The position numbers were made by a program, and so were the translations under genes. From Rhinopomastus cyanomelas (Eukaryota > Chordata > Aves > Bucerotiformes > Rhinopomastidae): a stretch of DNA of 64,000 bases. The stretch is from positions 30,827-94,826 of the forward strand of contig VXBP01002702.1 in NCBI GenBank assembly GCA_013400115.1. The letters are read 5' to 3'. The stretch's first letter is position 1; every line of letters starts with the position of its first letter. This document shows, piece by piece, positions 11,700 to 23,752 of this stretch. Below the pieces are notes generated by a model. That model did not search any database and was not told where the DNA came from. It saw only the letters and a list, made by a program, of their open reading frames with translations.

Positions 11700-12260
11700 T
11701 TCAGAAATCAAAGAACATCAAGGATTGGAAGGGACCTCAAAAGATGAGTCAGTCCCATCCCCCCGACACAGCAGGATCCCCTAGATCCAGTTGTACAGAA
11801 ACATGGCCAGGCAGGTTTGAAATGTCTCCAGAGAAGGAGACTTCACAACCCCCCTGGGCAACCCCTGCCAGGGCTCTGTCACCCTCACTGGGAAGAAGTT
11901 CCTTCTCAGATTACAGAGTCACAGAATCATTACAGACTGGAAGGGACTTCGAAAGATCATCTAGTCCAATCCCCCTGCAACAGCAGGATCACCTAGACCA
12001 AGTCACACAGGAACACAGAACCTTCTCTGTTCCAGCTCACACCCATTGCCCCTTGTCCTATCACTGGATGCCCCTGAGCAGAGCCTGGCTCCATCCTCTT
12101 GACACCCACCCTTCACATATTTGTTAACATTAATGAAGTCACCTCTCGGTCTCCTCCAGGCTAAAGAGACCCAGCTCCCTCAGCCTTTCCTCAGCAGGGA
12201 ACAGGTTACTCAGGGGCCCAGCCAACCTGGCCTTCAACACCGCCAGGGATCCCTCAGGTA
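11700..12260 (-). mobile_element. CR1 LINE copy interrupted by a second CR1
   Basis: An outer minus-oriented CR1 runs 11700-11916 and resumes at about 12019 (AACCTTCTCTGTTCCAGCTC). Between them (about 11917-12018) is a second inverted CR1 tail with its own octamers (ACAGAGTCACAGAATCATTA). Confidence 0.85.
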
Positions 12261-14793
12261 ATTTTCTGGCTTTAGAATGCAGGTGCTCTGGAAGCTTGAA
12301 AGGCTCCTGGTGTGTCTTTCATCATAATTACCCTTTATGGGAGATTCTTTCATTCCACACACTTGCTGCTCTCAGTCAGCTCACTGCATCTTCTGGAGGT
12401 GTCGCTCAGCTCGCTCACTCCCAGCTCTGCCATCTCTACTACTGCAAAGTAACTTGTGAGGAGCAATTTACCTTTCTGTGAACCAGACAGCAGTGAAATG
12501 TCTTTTTAAAACCATGATTGAATTATTTTTCCTGTCTTAATGTTTCTCTCAAGGTACAGAGGATCAAGAAAGACACTGCCAAGCACGGAGGGGTTCTGCT
12601 ACTGCAAACAGAGAATAAGATCGTGTTTTCCTAAGATTGGAACTGGAAAGCTTCCCAAGCATTGCTAGGGTGCTGCAGATGTGAGTGAGATGGCAGGAAT
12701 TAAACAAAAATAATGTAGCATGCTGAGGCTTGCTCTTGGATATCTGCCATGGATTCCTCACCCTCTCTCTTCCAACACAGCACCAAAGCTGGCTGCGCAG
12801 TGCCAAAGACCACAGCAACATCTACCACAGGGGAGACGGCATCAGAGGACACTGGAATGGTCTGCTCTGCGACTGGCCTTGCAGCAAACACGTGCTCTGA
12901 GCTTGTTCCCGAAGCCTTTCGGGGATGCACTCATGCCCTTTGGTTTAGAGTTGTTAATACATTTGCCCAGACAGTGATTTGCCTTTTGATGCCACTGCAT
13001 TTAACTAAGAAGCAAAAGCTCAGGCTCATTTAATGTACTGTAACTGCTCTGTCCCAAAGGGTGCTCTGAGAATGCAGAGTATTTTACTCACCATAGTCTC
13101 TTTAGTCTAATACCTCTGCAAGATCTCACTTAACGTGGGTCTATGTTTGGAAGCTCAGAAGAGCACCTCAGCGTGACTGTACCCCCTCCCAGCAGCACAT
13201 GGCACAGCTTTGCATGTCTCTGCTTCAAGTCCATCCCTGAGCACTCTGGAAAATATCCTAGGTGAGTATCGGAGGTCAGACTTTAACTCTATGAACGTTT
13301 TCTAATTAAACCATTGTGAATGAGAGCAGCCAACTCTTCAGCTGCAGCAGGACTGGGGACAAGGAAGATAAGGAAGGCAAGGACTTGGAGGGACCCTGCA
13401 GAACTCCGGTATTCGGAAGTGTGAATTGATGCAGGGAATATCCCTGAAACATTCCCTGGCCTCCCAATCAAGTATTTCTGTCTTCATTCCATTTCCTCCA
13501 ACCCTTGACAAGATTGCTTTCTGCCATCAAGAGCAAGATGGGAGAAGCGGAACACATTTGGGATTCTGGTTGACCTGGAGAGCAATCTGCTTCCAAGTTA
13601 GGCAGAAGGATTTACTGCCTGAAAATGTCTACAAGCAGATATCCCCGAACTGCAGGGCCTCCAGCAGTGGAAACCGAATCAACCACTCTAAACAAATTCA
13701 CTAACCGGAGAAAACTGAAAATAGCCCTCAGAGTCCTTCCGCAGGAGAGAAGACTTCCTAAAACAATGTGATACCTGGCAGCAAGCAATCTGCAGGGTCC
13801 TCTGCTACAGAGGATGCTGCACAGTCTAAAATCCAGTGTTCCTGTCAGAAAAAGGGACTTCTAATTATTCCAGCTACCCAGGAAAAAAGGGATTAACATT
13901 CTAAAAGAAATCTTGTTCTTCCATTTGCTTTAGCCTTTGACAAATCACATCCTTTCCTTCAGAGATGCCAGGTCCTTGCAGAAGATAGGCTCTGTGGAGG
14001 GCACAAGGGGACACAGAAGGAGGAGGAATCTCCACCGTCAGGTCACTAAAAGCAAGGGAATAGAAAGTAGAAGCTGCAGCATCCTCTGGACTGGAGCTGC
14101 CCCTGCAGGACAAACATGGTCCTGGATGGAGCAGGTGAGGGGGGATGAGATTCACCCCTTCCAGATCTATCACTCAGCAAAGAGAGAAGACTTCCTACAT
14201 AGCCAGCAATTATTCACCAACTCTCCCAGGCATTCTGACAAACCCAGCCATCGCCCTCTTTATCCTGGACAGCTCCTATTCCACCCAACTGGTAACACTC
14301 GTCCCTCACCCGCCATTCCTGATGTCTTCAAAGCCCTTTGTTTCATATATCCAGGGGGTTTCCATTACACCCTGGGTTTATCCTAAAGCCATTCAGATGC
14401 AGCTGAAAGTGTGTTTCCCCACACGGATTTGCCTGCTATGGCAGAAATGTAGTTTAAAAAGAAGAAAAAGAGACTGCAAGCATGTTTAAACCACCTCTCC
14501 CTCTTGCAGTTGGCATATAATTCCCCTAGGGTGCCTCTGAACCCCCTGTCTGTTTCAGTTCAGTCCCAGGAAGGCACCACCGGCCCCAGCACCAGCTCAT
14601 GCTTAAGCAATTTCGTAACACTATCCCCTTGCTAGGGCATCAGAACATGAGAAACAATACAAAGCCAGTTCTCAGTTGTTAGGAGAATGCAGGACATCAG
14701 AGACACCCACACACCAGTTATAGGGAAGAGAAGGTGGTTTCTTGCCACACTATCCTTCCATGAGTGACAAGTTGCCCAAAATCCATCCACTTC

Positions 14794-16165
14794 ACAGAAT
14801 CGCTGAATTACTGAGGCTGGAAAATACTTCTAAGATCATCCAGCCCAGAACCTAGCATCACTCCAGTGGCTGGACCAGGGCACTAAGGGCCACAGACAGG
14901 CTAGCCTTCAACACCTGCAGGGATGGGCCCAGATGGGATGCACCCGCATGTACTAAGGCAGATGGCGGAAGTCATTGCTAAGCCACTCTCCATCATCTTT
15001 GCTAGGTCCTGGGGAACAGGAAAGGTGCCTGGGGACTGGAGGATAGCAAATGTTACCCAATCTTTAAAAAGGGAAAGAAGGAAGACTCAGGTAATTACAG
15101 ACCAGTCAGCCTCACCTCCATCCCAGGAAAGGTGATGGAACAATTTGTTCTAGAGGCTGTCTACAGGCACATCAAGGACAGGGGGGTCATTAGGGACAGT
15201 CAGCATGGCTTTACAACCTGCTAGCCTTTTAGGAGGGCATAACCAGGTGGCTAGATGATGGCAGAGCAATGGATGTGATCTATCTTGACTTAAGTAAGGC
15301 ATTTGACACAGTCTCACATAGCATCCTTGCAGCCAAACTGAGGCAGTGTGGACTGGATTTTCGGGTAGTGAGGTGGATTGTAAACTGGCTACAGGGTAGA
15401 AGTCAGAGAGTAGTGCTCAATGGGACAGAGTCTAGTTGGAGGNGGAGTATTGTGTCCAGTTCTGGGCTCCTCAGTTCAAGAGGGATGTGGAGCTGCTGGA
15501 GAGGGTCCAGCGTAGAGCAACGAAGATGATGAAGGAGGTGGAACACCTCTGTTACGAGGAGAGGCTGAGGGAGTTGGGTCTTTAGCTTGGAGAAGAGGAG
15601 ACTGAGGGGTGATCTCAATATACAAATATTTGAGGGGTGTGTGTCACGAGGATGGAGCTGGGCTTTTCTCAGTGTCATGTAGTGATAGGACGAGGGGCAA
15701 TGGTTGTAAGCTGGAACATAGAAGGTTCCATATCAATCTGAGAAGGAACTTCTTCCCAGTGAGGGTGACTGAGCTCTGGAACAGGCTGCCCAGGGGGGCT
15801 GTGGAGTCTCCTTCACTGGAGATGTTCAAGACCCACCTGGATGTGTTCCTGTGTGACTTGGTCTAGGTGATCCTGATGTGTCAGGGGGATTGGACTAGCT
15901 GATCTTTCGAGGTCTCTTCCAATCCATAATGATTCTATGATTCTATGGGGACTCTATTCCAGGCTCAGAGCAACCTTTCCGTGAGGAGTGGCTTCCTAAC
16001 ATCCAACCTAACCCTCCCCTGGCAGTTTCAGGCCCTGCCCTCTTGTCCTGGTGCTGGTTGTCTGGGAGAAGAGTCTGACCCTCACCTGACTACAACCTCC
16101 CTTCAGGCAGTTGTAGGGAGGCAGAAGGTCCCCCACGAGTGTCCTCTTCTCCAGGCTAAACGCTC
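14794..16165 (+). mobile_element. Nested CR1 pair: plus-strand copy inside a minus-strand copy
   Basis: A minus-oriented CR1 begins at 14794, breaks at about 14927 (CAGGGATGGG) and resumes at about 15947 (GGGGACTC...) to 16165. The plus copy between them carries part of the ORF2 reverse transcriptase: DGMHPHVLRQ, then YLDLSKAFDTVSHSIL and NWLQGRSQRVVLNGT. It then jumps at the N of position 15443 to the ORF2 3' end (FRVNLRRNFFPVRV-like) and finishes with ATTCTATG units. The catalytic FADD block is missing and the frame is broken. It is inactive. Confidence 0.9.
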
Positions 16166-16589
16166 CCAATTTTAAAGCAACTCTGTCCTAAAAGGAGAAG
16201 TTATGTAGCTCTGACAGTCCAACCATTTACAGGAAACAAAGCCGTGCAGCCTAGGAATAGCTTTTTATAGACCCAAAGAAGTGACTGGAAAAAACCAGAG
16301 TAGCCTTCGAGCACACAAACTCCCCTTTGGGTCTCCTCCCTACAAGCCGGAGCTCTGTTCTAAGTGTCTCAATTAGGGCAGATGAAGAACAATCAATGTC
16401 ATTTGGAGATGAATGTTTCTACATTTCCCAAAGGACAGACCCCTCAGTGTTATCAGAAATAGCGCAATAGCTCTCTCCACAATAGCTGAGTGGGAAATGA
16501 ATGTTGTATCTGAGCTCTCATAGCAGGGTCATGTTGAATTCTGAAGGCTCAGAATGCTTACAGCTTCTGCAGACAAGCCACTCACAGAA

Positions 16590-17125
16590 AAGATATTTCC
16601 TTGAAAGGCTGAGCTTGGAAGGGACCTCTCTTGTCTCATCGAAGGGAAGAGATCATAGAGTCTCACTCCCATACTGTTGGCAGCAACACCTCTCCCCAGA
16701 CCAGGCTGCCCACAGCCCCATCCAGCCTGGCCTTACACACTTCTAGGGATGGAGCAGCCACAACCTCCTTGGGGAACCTGTTCCAGCACCTCAGCACCCT
16801 CACAGGGAGGGATTTCTTCCTAAAATCTAATCTAAACCTGCCCTCTTGTTGTTTGGATCCATCCTCTTTCATCCTATCACTACAGGCCCTCGTAAAAAGT
16901 CCCTCCCCAGCTTTCCTGTAGCCCCTTCAGGTACTAGAAGCTGCCATAATGTTCCCTGTAGAGCCTTCTCTTCTCCAGGCTGAACAGCCCCAACACCCTC
17001 AACCTATCCCCACAGCACAGGGGCTCCAGCCCTCTGACCATCCTTGTGGCCTCCTCCACACTCTCTCCAACAATTCCACATCCTTGTTATGCTAAGATCT
17101 CCAAAACCAGACGCAAGGCTTCAGT
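16590..17125 (-). mobile_element. CR1 LINE fragment, older subfamily
   Basis: The minus translation shows FRLDFRKKSLPVRVLRCWNR, typical of the CR1 ORF2 3' end. The tail is degenerate. Confidence 0.85.
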
Positions 17126-17924
17126 TCTTCCCTTTCCCCACCCCACAACTCAAAGCCATCAAAGAGGACATCTGGCTTATCTCTCCACTGCAGGGTGGAG
17201 GGTAGCAAAGAGCACATACTTAGACTCTCCGGGGTAGCCACTGCCTCTCTTAGCTGTCTCCTTAAGGCACTCTTAAAACGGTGGCTTGTGAAGGGGTGCA
17301 GGAAAGGAGTGTAAGTTACTCTGCCATAAAGAAAAACACAACCCTTTTTGAGCCAAGGTGTGGTCTTCCATCACACAAATTAACCAGAGTAAGGAGAAAT
17401 TACTAAGTTCAATAGAAGTTCTAGAAACTCCTGAGTTTTTTTATTTTAAAGTGTAAAAATAGTGACAAGTGGACACTCTACATCCAGCAGTTGCGGTTAG
17501 ATCGAGTATTTGGCACCAGACTGCCTCCTGCAATATTACAAGCCTGGGAAGACCTGCAGCAAGCCAAGATTCACCCAGACTCTAAGGATGTTCCTTCCTG
17601 CAAAGCCAGCAGTTCCACCTTTGGCCCACAGCAAAGCAGAGGTGATCCATCTGCTCCATTCGCTGAAGCCTCTCAAGGCATCCGGACCAGATGTTGGGTA
17701 AATGAGTGGAACATGATTATCTGAACAACTCTCACAAACAAGCCAGCTGGAACTGCCTACCAGCTACAAACCTCCCACACGCTGCAGCCACTCACGTCTT
17801 CACATCAGAAGTGAGAGCATCGTGGCCATCCAGGCTCCATAAGGAGACACTTCCATTGCTTTAGCTGCAAACGTTATCGTCACTAACCATTTCTGAAGGT
17901 GGCAGATGTTTTTCAGGCAACATG

Positions 17925-18102
17925 TTGGAACTAGACGATGTCTAATGTTCCTTCCAACCTCAACCATTCTGACTCTTAGGACTTTCACTTTGAATATATT
18001 TAATTTACCCAAAATTTACCACGTCATACACTTCAGATAGGGCTTTGACTAGGTGATCTTCTGAGGTCACTTCCAACCTCTAACGTTCTGTAATTCTGTG
18101 AA
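17925..18102 (+). mobile_element. Two short CR1 3' tails
   Basis: Partial CR1 ends at about 17925-17980 and 18038-18102. The second ends in TTCTGTAATTCTGTG. Confidence 0.7.
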
Positions 18103-19639
18103 ATTAATCCAGATTTTTTTAGTTTAAAAAGGGTAAATCTGCTTAACAGGAAGTCAAAACGGAAAAGGAAACAAAAAAAAAAAGTGAAAACTTGCATTAC
18201 AGGATGCAGCAACTAAAATATGCACCTCAGCTGCCAAACCTCTGGGTAAGAAACTCCACCCTCCTCTGCAGGAGGAGCTTGGAAAGTCCTGACAATTACA
18301 AGGATTAGTAACTTTGATTAAACCAGGAGAAATCAAAGGAATAATTGACAAACCGTTTCTGTATCTCGGTCACTGAACGTCACTAAGTCAAGCCAGTGTT
18401 TTTACAGACCCTCTAAAGGGAGGCCTGAGCTCGGAACTGCTCACTTGGCTCTTTGGCAAAGGCAACAAACAGATCTGGGATTTGAGAGGTTCCCACAATG
18501 TAACACCAACGAGGCACCAACCGCTTTATAACCCTGAGTATTTCATTAACAAGTCAACTGTGAAACCTGAAACAGTGACTCTTTACCCCTTGCTTCCCCC
18601 TCATCTCTAGGAAATAGCAGAGTTACCTCCTGCTCCCTCACTGCAGCACTTCCATATTTATCTACAACAGGAAGGGTGGCACTTCCCGCACACCCTGTGA
18701 TTTGAGCAAAGGTTGGAGGCAGGTGATCACAAGTCCTCACAAAGGGCATTTCACTGAGTACCAGCACACATGTGAGGTTTAAGTTATCATGCAATCTAGC
18801 CCACAGTTACTCACCCACTGCACTGTTTTACCCAGGCGGAAATACTGGGCAACTGCATTGAATCCAGTTCTCCCAGTAAAACCAAAGAGGTCCTCTGAAA
18901 AGAAAATATATTACCTCTAAAGGCTTCAGCTTGACTGGGATGGGGCCAATATCAGCATCTACACAGAGGTTCAGTCTGGCCTGGTGCTGTAACAGCACCT
19001 CTGCACACACTGATTGCAGGCATGTGAGCAGCTCCCAGGAAGCCACAAGGATCTCCTGTGTTCTTCAAGTCAGTCACACATCAGATTTTTGAGTGCTACA
19101 GGGTGCTGACACCTGAACAAGAGCCAAAGAGCTCTGATACAAAACAGGATTAAGTGACAGAAGAGTTTTAGAGCTAAAAAGAATCATGTCAGGTTTGTAC
19201 CACCCAGTAAGCTAAAGCTCCCTGTCCTCCTGAACAACCGCGGTGCAAGGCAGGAGGATGCTGCAGTTGCAGGGACTTGTTGGCTGAAGGTGGCTGGTGA
19301 AAATTCAGCCCTTCTCTGACTCTGCTCTCACAGTTTTGTGATTATCATTTTGATGGTACACAACCTGGTTCACCAGTGACAGACTGTCAACACTAAGCAC
19401 TGCACAAATTAAGGCTCCTGATCCTTCAAGCTACCAGTTTGAGTTTGGGACTGCAGACAGACAGAAACACACAGGGCAGGACAAGCAGAGAGTCTCCAAG
19501 TTTCCACACCCCTGCCAACCATACCATGAGAATCTCAGTAAGGGAGGCTTCCAAGCAGCCTTGGCAGGGTTTGCATTGAGGGTGACAAGCCAAGCCAAGA
19601 GGAGGTTTGCTTTGTATTGGGTTCATTCCTCCTCTCTTA

Positions 19640-19885
19640 AAACCATAGAATCATCCAGGCTGGGAAGGACCTCCAGGAACATCAAGTCCAGCCTTCAGCC
19701 CAACAGCTTCCTAACCCCTACACCATGGCATTAAGTGCTCTAGCTACTCAGTTTCTAAACACCTCCAGGGACAGTGACTCCAACACCTCCCTGGGCAGCC
19801 TGTTCTAGCGCCCAACCACTCTCTCAGCAAAGAACTTCTTCCTAAGATCCAATCTAAACCTCCTCTGACACAACTTGAGGCCATA
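19640..19885 (-). mobile_element. CR1 LINE 3' fragment
   Basis: ACCATAGAATCATCCAGGCT tail, then the 3' region to CTGACACAACTTGAGGCC. Same subfamily as the copy at 1676. Confidence 0.88.
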
Positions 19886-20779
19886 AATGCTCTCTTGGCA
19901 CAACGGGACAGAGCGAAGTAGAAGCAGACCAGGGGAGGGTTTAAGGACTGTGTCTGAGGACAGAAAGATGCAGCTGGGTACAGGCACAGGGCTCTGCTGA
20001 GGATGATGGTAGGCAGGAAGACAGCAGAACTGAAGGAGGAGGGAACAAACATGCAATGGAGGAAGCATGCTTGGTCATGAGGCTTCCTCCAGAGGCTATG
20101 TGTGGAGGAAGAGTAGGAGTAAAGGAAGCAGAGGCTCGGAGTGGGAAATGGAGCCTCTGGGAGGAAAGGAGTAGGCAGGAGGAAAGAGGACTGACATAGT
20201 GATGCAGAAGGGCAGCAAGGTGAGAGCCGTGTGCGAGTGTCAGGGACAAGGCGACAAAAGAAACTGCTGTGAAAGCTGCCCTGCTAAGCAGCTCAAACGC
20301 ATTAGCCCCTCTTGGGAGGAAAGGGCCAGAAAACAGACAGGGTCGTGCCCAGCTTCTTAAACACGCTGGGCACAGAGGGCGATCTGCACCATGCACCCCG
20401 ATAACCTGGTGTAAGTGGAACATCTGGCAAGGGGACAAGCTGCATTTGTTTGATATTTGTTGAAAGTCCATCCAGATCTGAGTTTCTGCCAAGTCCAGGA
20501 GGTTGCCAGGGCTGGGACTGCAGCTCCAGTTCACTTGTATCAGTCGAAACAGAAAATGAAACACGGCTGCTTAGGCAAAAGCACTTCCAAGGAAAGGAAA
20601 GATTCACGGCTTATCTGCGCACAGCTGAGCGGTTCAGCTAACCAACAAAAGAGCTAAGCCGGTGCAAACAGCTTTGGAACCAGCAGATCTCCTTAGAACC
20701 TGCACAAGACAAACTCCTTCCCACAGCCACTCTTACTGGAACCCGAGCTACCCTCATGTCTATGTCCCAGTGTCCTCAC

Positions 20780-20925
20780 CTCCTCCTCCAGTTTCACCAC
20801 CTTGGCCTGAGCATTGTTCAGAGCCTGGTCTCGGATCTCAATGTGTCTTCGTTGGTCCTCATTGGTGGAGCGTGCAGCAGCCAGCTCAATTTCCAGTTTC
20901 TCTTTTTCCCGCTGCGTTTCCTTGT
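20780..20925 (-). CDS. AMOT: AMOT coding exon, residues 523-571
   Basis: The acceptor is TTCTGATAG (20926-20934) and the donor is GAGGAG/GTGAGG (20780/20779). The exon is 146 nt. It encodes NKETQREKEKLEIELAAARS followed by TNEDQRRHIEIRDQALNNAQ and AKVVKLEEE. This is the core of the angiomotin coiled-coil domain and nearly identical to mammalian AMOT. Intron 6, the next one, is about 12.2 kb. Confidence 0.96.
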
Positions 20926-21548
20926 CTATCAGAACAAAGAGAGAGTTACCACAGGACAGCATTCGCTTCTACCCAGCATCCAGGAGCTTTTCACTCCAGA
21001 AGTGAAGATGGCATTGGGATGGCTCACAAAGAGAGGCAATGCAAATCTAGTGCTAAGGGGAGAAAGTAAACAGGACATGGCTTTCAAGGAAGAGGAGTAC
21101 TTGTAACCCTAAAAAACAAGCACAATGCCTTCAAGTAACGATGTGCTCGGAGAAGGAACAGAAGGTGCATCACTCCGTACAGTTAGGTAATTTGCCCTGA
21201 TTATGCAAATGGTTAGTGAAACTTGGCACCTCTTCACCTCCGAGCTCTCAGTTTGGTAAACAAACTGGGTAATTTGACTATCTCATGCTGAGGAGAGGAG
21301 ATGGCAGGCTTCTGTCCCTGAAAAACTCATGCTTCTTTTTTTCCACACCAACCCCAGAAACGGGAAGGCTGTTCTGCCCAGGGCATCTGTTCTACTTGTC
21401 CAAGTAACAGCCAGTTGTCCCGCTTTGCTGGCAGTACTGTCAGAGGAGTCAGAGAATAAGTGAGCAGTGAGAACTCCTTGGTTTGAGGTAGACTGCGGAC
21501 TATTGCCCTTGAAAGCAGCCTCCTGGGCCAGAACTGAGGCATAAGTAT

Positions 21549-21825
21549 TATAGAATCATAGATTAATTTCTGTTGAACATGATCTTTATGATCATCAAGT
21601 CCAACCATTAATCCAATTGGCCCAAGGCCACCGTTAAACCCTGCCCCTGAGCTCCAGATCTCCACCAATTTGAAACGCATCCAGGGATGGCGATCCAACC
21701 CTCTCCCCGGGCAGCCTGTTCCAAGGCCTAAGGACCCTTTCCATGAAGAAGTCTTTCCTCAGGTCTAACCTATCTGTCTCCTGCAGATCAAGAAAACCTT
21801 TTGCCAAGCACTGACAGTTCATGTC
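21549..21825 (-). mobile_element. CR1 LINE 3' fragment
   Basis: TATAGAATCATAGATTAATT tail. The minus translation LDLRKDFFMERVLRPWNRLP is typical of the CR1 ORF2 3' end. Confidence 0.8.
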
Positions 21826-23035
21826 TGATGCTTTAAAGCCACCCCAAGCACAGCAGCTGGTCCTTTTCTGCTGCTTTCCAGAAAGACCTAGACCCAGTAG
21901 GAGGCAGCTATGTTATATTGTGTGTTTCAGGAACAGGGCATCTGCCTTCATAGAAAACATAAATAAGATAAAATGACTGGGGACTGGAGCCATTATCATC
22001 ATGCAGAGATGGTAAAGCAAAGCCACAACAGAGAGCTGATGTTCCCTGTCCGTGTTGTCATTCTCAGCTCGAGCCAACCAGCTCCAATGATAAAATTAAC
22101 ACGTTTGCAGTCTACACAACCACAGAATCCTCCCTGCAGTGATCTACACCCAGCACTGATGACACCAGAGAAACTGCATTCCAGAAAGCTATATCCCACG
22201 ACAAAGGAATGAGGACAAGGAGTGGAAGGCTTGAAGAACAGGAACTAGATCCTGGGTGTTAGGCCAGACTGCACATGGAGTACACGGGCCCATTTGTGCA
22301 AGCATGTGCAGAACTATATTTACAGGCCCACAATTATTCCCTTTCTACTGCCAGCAGAGAGCCAGGAGCAAAGCTCTAGCAACACAGAGAAGCTAAAGAT
22401 TCCCTCCTGTTAGGGGAATCAATGCAGCCCACACACAGTTTACAAAACAAATGTGTCCACCCGCAGCACCCAGAGCTCTGCAGAGCAGACCCTCACTGCA
22501 GCTCAGAGCTGCCTGTGACATAAAACACAAGGACAAAGGCCACTGCCACCATCTGACCACAAGCCTCAAAGGCTACCCCGCTAGCCTCAACACGAAACTA
22601 AACTCACTGACTTTCCCGTGTCACCAGGGGGTTTTCAATTCACACCCCAATGGCCATCCATGACGAATAGGCTAAAGACAACACAAGACACTAATCCCAG
22701 CTCTTGTTGCAGCAGAAGCGAATGTTACACCACAGAAAATCTCTATTTTGCAATTTTATTGCGTTAGCTTTTTATATAATGACTGGAGAAAAGCGAGCAC
22801 TGTCAGGAGGGTGGAGCACACTATGGGCTGACCACAGCGTGTCGTGGCCGTCAGCCTCAAGACATTTCAGTACAAAGGAAAAGCAGCGTTTCGCATCCAT
22901 CATTCTGGTTTGCCTCGTGATAAAACCACTGCTGAGGACAGAATTCACAACCCTCACCCAGCATCGAAGAGTGCAGCCAGTGCTCATCCCCTTTATTTTT
23001 GCTGATCCGGATCAGGCAGTGGTAAATCAAAGAGC

Positions 23036-23312
23036 AAAAGAATCACAGAACATTAGGGATTGGAAGGGACCACAAAAGATCAGCCAGTCCAATCCTCCTG
23101 CCACAGCAGGATCACCTAGATCCAGTTGCACAAGAACATATCCAGGCGGGTTTGAAACATTTCCAGAGAAGGAGACTCCACAACCCCACGGGGCAGCCCC
23201 TTCCAGTGCTCTGTCACCCTCACTGTGAAGAAGTTCCTTCTCATATTGACGTGGAACCTCCTGTGTTCCAGCTTCCACTCACTGCCCCTTGTCCTATCAT
23301 TAGAGACCTACT
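23036..23312 (-). mobile_element. CR1 LINE 3' fragment, young type
   Basis: Starts AAAGAATCACAGAACATTAG and runs to TGTCCTATCATTAGA, close to the common young subfamily in this window. Confidence 0.92.
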
Positions 23313-23659
23313 AATGAGACCTCCAGTCCCACTGCCTGTAACTCATGCCAGGACTCCTGTCAGCCTGGAAATGCTTAATTCCAGAGCTCTCAGGGAATGA
23401 TTTTATGGAAAGATGATCGGGGGTAAATACCAACTTTACAGTTTAACTGCAAAGTGTTTTTTCTCCAAAACCTCTAGTAAATGTTGTAGGATGGACTCTG
23501 CACTCCAACAGAAAAGGAATTCTTGAATCCCTCCTCCTGTCTGCACTGCCAGCTTTGGTCTGCCCTGATCCTGATCTCATCTGTGCTCAACTCCTGCTCT
23601 GTTACCCTCCCAGGATGACGGAAGCGCTTTTGCTGTCCCATAATGATTGTGTAACTCAC

Positions 23660-23752
23660 TTTGTGCAAAGAGCTGAGAGATGGTTTTCCGATTGTCTTCA
23701 GACCCCTCAAATTCCTTCTCTGCAAGCTGTTTGTTGGCCGTCTCCATACGCT
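23660..23752 (-). CDS. AMOT: AMOT coding exon, residues 492-523
   Basis: The acceptor is TTTTGCAG (23753-23760) and the donor is CACAAA/GTGAGT (23660/23659). The exon is 93 nt, carrying two bases of Glu492, 30 codons and the first base of Asn523. It encodes ERMETANKQLAEKEFEGSED followed by NRKTISQLFAQ. Heptad-like charged and hydrophobic spacing continues the coiled coil. The match to mammalian AMOT is close. Confidence 0.95.

Larger units (their letters stand above)
8616..20779 (-). other. AMOT: Intron 6 of AMOT (12.2 kb)
   Basis: Rich in CR1: copies at about 8786-9245, 10612-10752, 10905-11050, 11700-12260, 14794-16165, 16590-17125, 17925-18102 and 19640-19885. Unique stretches between them, such as 9250-10600, 12260-14790, 17130-17920, 18105-19640 and 19890-20780, show no exon or RNA gene that I can support. 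Confidence 0.8.
20926..23659 (-). other. AMOT: Intron 5 of AMOT
   Basis: Holds minus-oriented CR1 copies at about 21549-21825 and 23036-23312. The rest shows nothing recognisable. Confidence 0.8.

Noticed and set aside
15269..15529. Possible intact reverse transcriptase
   Set aside because: Only a short part of the domain is present, the catalytic block is missing and the frame breaks at the N.
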